From: Doris montereyensis
Lineage: Eukaryota; Mollusca; Gastropoda; Nudibranchia; Dorididae
Reading direction: 5' to 3'
NCBI GenBank assembly: GCA_037039925.1
Contig: JAXRKP010000472.1
Location: 152,501 to 216,500 of the forward strand
Length of the DNA: 64,000 nucleotides
The notes beneath the pieces are model-generated. The model had not been told where the DNA came from. It saw only the letters and a list, made by a program, of their open reading frames with translations, and ran no database searches. Positions 58,649-64,000 of this stretch are shown here, piece by piece; position 1 is the first letter of the stretch; every line of letters begins with the position of its first letter. Both the position numbers and the translations under genes were made by a program.

Positions 58649-58784
58649 TTCCTACGTTTGGGTTCTCGCCGACGTTCAGATTTGTATGTGCTGCCACTGC
58701 CACCACAGCGACCAGGATGTTTCTTATAATATAGTAATAGTAATAGTCAAAATTATCTCGGAATTCATCCAAGAATGTATCCAA

Positions 58785-59458
58785 GCTCTTCAAAAAAACA
58801 ATAGCTGGTATTAATTATCTCCAAGTGTTTGGCCAATGCAGCTACTTCACTTCGTGAGCTGCCATTCTAAGCAGCATCCACAGAGATGTCCGGGAGGGCT
58901 CTTTGAAACTGGTGGTGCCCCCTGAAAACTGCTTCTGTGGCATCACCTCGAGCAGACCATCGAGTACTCGATTGGTGTTTAAGAATAAGGCATTCGGAAT
59001 CGGATTGCTTTTTAACAAGGGTCACCAGGACAGGACATCCCACGGATGTGTTGATGCTACAAAGAATGTATACAGGTGCTGCAATAACTTTTAGAAATTA
59101 CTTTGCTTCAACGCAACAACCCATAGCTGACTGACCAACCAGATTCAAAGAGTGGAGAACGCTATGAATATACTCCACTGAACTATTCTTGTTTTTGAAG
59201 ATCCACTGCATGCTAGTGTAAATGCAAGACCCAGAGATACTGCTGGCATTATCATATGTATGACAGGACAATTTTCGAAGATGCCCTGATCCAACATGTA
59301 ATAAAGCACAGTGTCTGCCCTGTACGATTGTAGATATTGCTGAATGTCACAAAACACTCCACAGGCTGGTAATCTATCATATTATGGACATAACGAAGAT
59401 TGGCGGTTAGCTGATCTGTATAGGAAACAATAAATACACAATTTCTGTATTTGTTCAT
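58785..59458 (-). pseudogene. hAT-derived ZMYM1-like protein fragment
   Basis: On -, DQLTANLRYV and PVECFVTF (59430-59360), then after frame changes VLHSLNLVGQSAMGCCVEA (about 59165-59110), TSVGCPVL, and LKHQSSTRWSARGDATEAVF (58985-58930), RALPDISVDA and SRSEVAALAKHLE. The AHSLNLVG and TRWSARxDA blocks are characteristic of ZMYM1-like/DUF4371 proteins, which derive from hAT transposases. At least three frame breaks. It belongs to the same broad hAT-like class as the 49-kb fragment but a different family. Confidence 0.78.
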
Positions 59459-59539
59459 CTTTGCCTCACTATCTCACCATCTCCCTCCTTTTCCTCTTTT
59501 TCTTTCTCTTTCTACTCTAGTCTCTTTCCCTCTCCCCCC

Positions 59540-59873
<334 letters not shown>

Positions 59874-59937
59874 ACTCATTCATTTGTTTTGTCTCCGTAC
59901 AGAGGCATGTATCAGGGGATTACATCTCTTGTTTTTT

Positions 59938-60222
59938 GCCATTGTGGCTTAGTGTCTAGGAGGATATCGGTTTTAGAACCGTAAGGCCCTTGGTTCGAAA
60001 CCTGTTGAATGCTAGGTACAACGTTGTGATCCTTGGGAAAGACCTACTCAATCGAGGTACAAATGGGTATCACACTCAGCTGGAGATTGAAACCTGCTAC
60101 AAACTAGCGTCTTGTCTAGGAGGCGTTATACACCATCACCTGTTCTGCTGCACACGATAGAAATCGGGATAAGCCATGGCTCTATGGGCTGTTACGGCCT
60201 TGGGAGAAAAAAAAAAACTTGA
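59938..60222 (+). mobile_element. tRNA-derived SINE (family A), best copy
   Basis: The tRNA-like head has an A-box-like tggcttagtg (59945-59954) and a perfect B box ggttcgaaacc (59992-60002). The body contains the shared domain acgttgtgatccttgggaaa and aaatgggtatcacac. An A-run (about 60207-60219) closes the unit. Intact pol III boxes and a poly(A)-like end make this the reference copy for the family in this window. Confidence 0.78.
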
Positions 60223-60849
60223 CATTTTACCTATTTAACACTTGTTATTCCATTTTTCCAACAGCGATAAAATTACCTGCAGAAAACTGAAATTTGTAGA
60301 GAACTATTTGCGCTCAACCACGTCACACAATACCCTTTAGCGAATTTGACAAAACTTTAGCATTGAATCTAAAATTGCCAAAATGTATCAATTTTGACAA
60401 TGTCGTCACACTTTCCACAGAAAAATGTCAGAAAGTCTGGTCTAAATGCAAAGCATGTAGCAATAGTAAACCAATGTTCTAATGTTACAACTGTGTGGTG
60501 ACATGAGCTGCCTTTAACCTTAATGATTCTATTAGTGTGCCTACTGTACGTCATATTTATTTAAGTTTATTTATTCAACTGCCTGGCGTCCACTGGCCTG
60601 AAACAATAAGTAACAACGATTTATATACGACCACTGCGAATCAGGCCTATTGAGTATTAAAATTAGTTCAAGTTTCAAAGAACAGCAGTGGAGATTATTT
60701 TTGGACCCATCCTCAAGAGAGATGAAAACATACAACAGCTCAAACAACACTTTAGCGAGGTACTGAAATGCAGAGGAAGAGCATCGACAGCATTGCCAAC
60801 GACACTGTTACAAAGGTATAGATGTAACAGGCAGTGCACTCTGGATCTA
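60223..60849. other. No confident feature
   Basis: AT-rich. A short stretch near 60690-60830 (ttgcagaggaagagcatcga) is open but too short to assign. No repeat recognised. Confidence 0.35.
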
Positions 60850-62692
60850 GATGTGACCTAAACACTATAGTAACACCAAGGCTCGATTAATAATTTTATG
60901 ACAAGGCTATTTATCATACTCACAGTCGACAATTAATGGGTGGAGCAAGCACAAATTATGTATCCAATGTAGGCTGGTATAAAAACCGTAGTGGAATCCA
61001 CACTACATTTTTGTGTACATCTCTTCCATGTCATGGGCCGCTATGGTATAAAAACCGTAGTGGAATCCACACTACATTTTTGTGTACATCTCTTCCATGT
61101 CATGGGCCGCTATGGTATAAAAACCGTAGTGGAATCCAAACTACATTTTTGTGTATATCTCTCTTCCATGTCATGGGCCGCTATGGTATAAAAACCGTAG
61201 TGGAATCCACACTACATTTTTGTGTACATCTCTCTTCCATGTCATGGGCCGCTATGGTATAAAAACCGTAGTGGAATCCACACTACATTTTTGTGTACAT
61301 CTCTCTTCCATGTCATGGGCCGCTATGGTATAAAAACCGTAGTGGAATCCACACTACATTTTTGTGTACATCTCTCTTCCATGTCATGGGCCGCTATGGT
61401 ATAAAAACCGTAGTGGAATCCACACTACATTTTTGTGTACATCTCTCTTCCATGTCATGGGCCGCTATGGTATAAAAACCGTAGTGGAATCCACACTACA
61501 TCTTTGTGTACATCTCTCTTCCATGTCATAGGCCGCTATGGTATAAAAACCGTAGTGGAATCCACACTACATTTTTGTGTACATCTCTCTTCCATGTCAT
61601 AGGCCGCTATGGTATAAAAACCGTAGTGGAATCCAAACTACATTTTTGTGTACATCTCTCTTCCATGTCATGGGCCGCTATGGTATAAAAACCGTAGTGG
61701 AATCCACACTACATTTTTGTGTACATCTCTCTTCCATGTCATGGGCCGCTATGGTATAAAAACCGTAGTGGGATCCACACTACATTTTTGTGTACATCTC
61801 TCTTCCATGTCATGGGCCGCTATGGTATAAAAACCGTAGTGGAATCCACACTACATCTTTGTGTACATCTCTTCCATGTCATAGGCCGCTATGGTATAAA
61901 AACCGTAGTGGAATCCACACTACATTTTTGTGTACATCTCTCTTCCATGTCATAGGCCGCTATGGTATAAAAACCGTAGTGGAATCCAAACTACATTTTT
62001 GTGTACATCTCTTCCATGTCATGGGCCGCTATGGTATAAAAACCGTAGTGGAATCCACACTACATCTTTGTGTACATCTCTCTTCCATGTCATAGGCCGC
62101 TATGGTATAAAAACCGTAGTGGAATCCACACTACATTTTTGTGTACATCTCTCTTCCATGTCATATGCCGCTATGGTATAAAAACCGTAGTGGAATCCAC
62201 ACTACATCTTTGTGTACATCTCTCTTCCATGTCATGGGCCGCTATGGTATAAAAACCGTAGTGGAATCCACACTACATTTTTGTGTACATCTCTCTTCCA
62301 TGTCATGGGTAACCTACGCTGTTTATGGTCGAAAACTAAGATATTTCTAAAATGGAAATGTCCACACATAATAAGTAAATATGACTCATAACCTTGTAAC
62401 TGTATTATACATTAGTGATAGAATATTTCAAACCATGAAACCATGTCAAAAGTTGAAAAGTCTCAAACAATAAACACAAGCAACTGCCTCCAAATCATTG
62501 TCACGTAATGAAATCTTACACGTGTTATAGTTATACATCATATTGAAACCCCCTGTGACTTCAACGGGAAATAAACAATGACAATTCAAACTTCAATTTC
62601 ACTCCTCACTAAAAGCCATCTTTCAAATATAATTAGTAAACGATTTATCCAGTCACATAAACTTCATAAAGGATTTTAATCACACCACCCAG
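60850..62692 (-). mobile_element. Minisatellite-bearing repeat element, copy 2; probable LTR of a gypsy-type element
   Basis: Adjoins, on -, the end of an RNase H reading frame (IQHVKGKDNVGADFLS, then a stop). The boundary ggtgg|TGTGATTAA near 62690 looks like a short purine tract followed by an LTR beginning with TG. A second copy of that boundary, inverted, lies at 63378. Both flanks of its internal array match copy 1. About 1.3 kb of the proposed 1.85-kb LTR is the 71-bp array. The other LTR end and primer site were not identified. Confidence 0.55.
60979..62309. repeat. 71-bp minisatellite, about 19 units
   Basis: The unit contains tataaaaaccgtagtggaat, ccacactacatttttgtgta and catctctcttccatgtcatg plus ggccgctatgg. 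Units are nearly identical, with 69-bp versions lacking one CT. Each unit carries a perfect TATAAAA on +. A string of overlapping spurious ORFs spaced 71 bp apart results. Confidence 0.97.
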
Positions 62693-63310
62693 CTTAAGAA
62701 ATCCGCCCCAACATTATCCTTTCCTTTAACATGCTGAATCCTAAAGTTATAGCTCTGCATAAAACAACGCCCATGCTCATGATTCTAGGACGCTGACTTA
62801 GTAGCAATAGCAATGCATGGCTATACTCAACAGGTCGGTGGTCAGTCTGCAGTACAAACTGTCTGCCGTACAAATACAACTGACATCTCTTGGCCGCCCA
62901 AACAAATGCAAGACATTCATATTACGCTCCATCACTGAGCATCTTACTTCACGTGGTAACAACTTCCTACTTACAAAAGCTATCAGGTGTAAAACCCCAT
63001 TGACCTCCTGCATTAAAGTACGACCACTACCACCACCAAAAGCTATAGGGTGTAAAACCCCATTGACCTCCTGCATTAAAGTACGACCACTACCACCACC
63101 AAAAGCATCCGTACTTGAGTCAAACTCTTTCCTCACATCAGATAAATACAACGCAGGTTTGGATACAATTACAATTACACCTTTCAAACTATTCAAAGAC
63201 AAATATGCCTGTTCTTGAGGCTTATTCCGTTCAATAGGGCGCTGCAACAGCAGCAACGTTAGGAATCAAATCTTGATAATAGCCAAATAATCTTAGGATA
63301 CAGCCTAATA
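62680..63310 (-). pseudogene. Ty3/gypsy-type pol fragment: RT end and RNase H
   Basis: On -, LFGYYQDLIPN (63285-63255), then LSLNSLKGVIV, FDSSTDA, LMQEVNGVLHPIAF, SRKLLPREVRCSVMERN, YLYGRQFVLQTDHRPVEY and IQHVKGKDNVGADFLS. These are the connection and RNase H blocks of Ty3/gypsy pol. A 63-bp in-frame tandem duplication (62975-63037 and 63038-63100) repeats the GGGSGRTLMQEVNGVLH segment. Frame breaks occur near 63255, 62900 and 62800. No integrase follows before the proposed LTR. Confidence 0.85.
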
Positions 63311-63382
63311 AAGGAAAGGATAATAATTAAAAGCCAATAATCTTAGGATACAGCCTATTAGAGGAAAGGATAATAATTCGGC
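63283..63382. repeat. About 51-bp tandem duplication
   Basis: ataatcttaggatacagcct then ggaaaggataataatt occurs at 63283 and again at 63334. The second copy leads directly into the inverted LTR-edge sequence. Confidence 0.92.
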
Positions 63383-63560
63383 TAATTGTTTTAAGTCGGG
63401 TGGTGTGATTAACATATTTATGTGACTGTTTGGATCGTCTATTAAATATATTTGAAAGATTACTTCTAGTGAGAGATTAAACTGAAGTTGTAATTGCTAT
63501 TGCTCATTTCCCTTTGAAGTTGAAGCCACGTGGAATGTTTTGTATGATGTATAGCCAGGG
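63378..63560 (+). mobile_element. Inverted second copy of the LTR edge
   Basis: gggtggtgtgattaacatat, tttatgtgactg, atatttgaaagat, agtgagagattaaactgaag and catttccctttgaagtt match the reverse complement of 62692-62520. Two ends of the same element family therefore face away from each other about 0.7 kb apart, with the RNase H fragment between. Confidence 0.75.
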
Positions 63561-63759
63561 GCGTGGCGTCACCAAGACTTTAGGTAGTGCCACCATAGAA
63601 TGCTGTGCCAATATCATACTTTTAGACAACTGGTATAAATCATAATAGTAATAGTAATAGCATTAGCATTAGAGTGTTTGTACTTACGTTACTGTTTGAA
63701 GACAACATTTGCTCGCGGAGTCCGCAAACTTCACAACAGAGAGGGAGGGAGTGAGGAGA

Positions 63760-64000
<241 letters not shown>

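Noticed and set aside
59938..60010. Possible tRNA gene
   Set aside because: Good internal promoter boxes, but the body and A-run downstream match SINE architecture and other copies in the window.

Overview
The window is AT-rich, repeat-dense animal nuclear DNA with spliced genes. It is most likely from a mollusc, probably a heterobranch gastropod (sea slug or sea hare relative). Three things point there: a degraded class A receptor resembling gastropod chemosensory receptors, the mix of CR1/Jockey, L2-like and RTE-like retrotransposons, and several tRNA-derived SINE families. There are no operons, bacterial genes or CRISPR arrays. The species is an inference.

Host genes. (1) A complete three-exon gene for the IER3IP1/Yos1 family of small ER-Golgi membrane proteins lies on + (exons 4736-4826, 9311-9409, 14503-14558; 81 residues). 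No single exon is an obvious ORF. (2) A two-exon DUF1761-like membrane protein gene lies on - (30238-30015 and 25086-24898). Its splice sites and phases agree, but it shows frame disruptions. (3) A single-exon chemoreceptor-like GPCR with about three frameshifts lies on + at 53307-54403. (4) An unassigned possible exon lies on - at 20951-20670.

Layout. 0.2-2.8 kb: decayed CR1/Jockey element. 4.7-14.6 kb: IER3IP1-like gene, whose introns hold a 45-bp minisatellite, a (CT)n tract and an RTE-like fragment. 16.1-20.4 kb: 46-bp and 62-bp arrays. 21-24.7 kb: SINE, a perfect 34-bp hairpin and a 40-bp array. 24.9-30.2 kb: DUF1761-like gene with a SINE-derived 45-bp array in its intron. 30.6-34.3 kb: 36-bp array, a TIR element and dispersed repeats. 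34.3-37.3 kb: nearly full-length but broken L2-like element on -. 37.8-40.2 kb: 35-bp array containing a CAG tract. 40.3-48.8 kb: an endonuclease fragment and several RTE-like copies. 49-49.6 kb: hAT-derived fragment. 50.6-53.2 kb: hexamer and 27-bp arrays. 53.3-54.4 kb: GPCR. 55-57.7 kb: three arrays. 58-60.2 kb: palindromic SINE, hAT-derived fragment, (CT)n and a SINE. 60.8-63.6 kb: Ty3/gypsy-type RNase H remnant next to a long repeat with an internal 71-bp array. 63.75 kb to the end: (GA)n.

About a quarter of the window is tandem repeat, with at least fourteen unrelated unit families. The most unusual structure is a repeat found twice (55.5-56.8 and 60.85-62.7 kb). Its flanks are clearly homologous, yet each copy carries its own internally homogenised minisatellite (56-bp against 71-bp units). 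The second copy abuts the RNase H end of an LTR-retrotransposon pol, so the repeat may be its LTR. All assignments come from reading the sequence; no database search was run.
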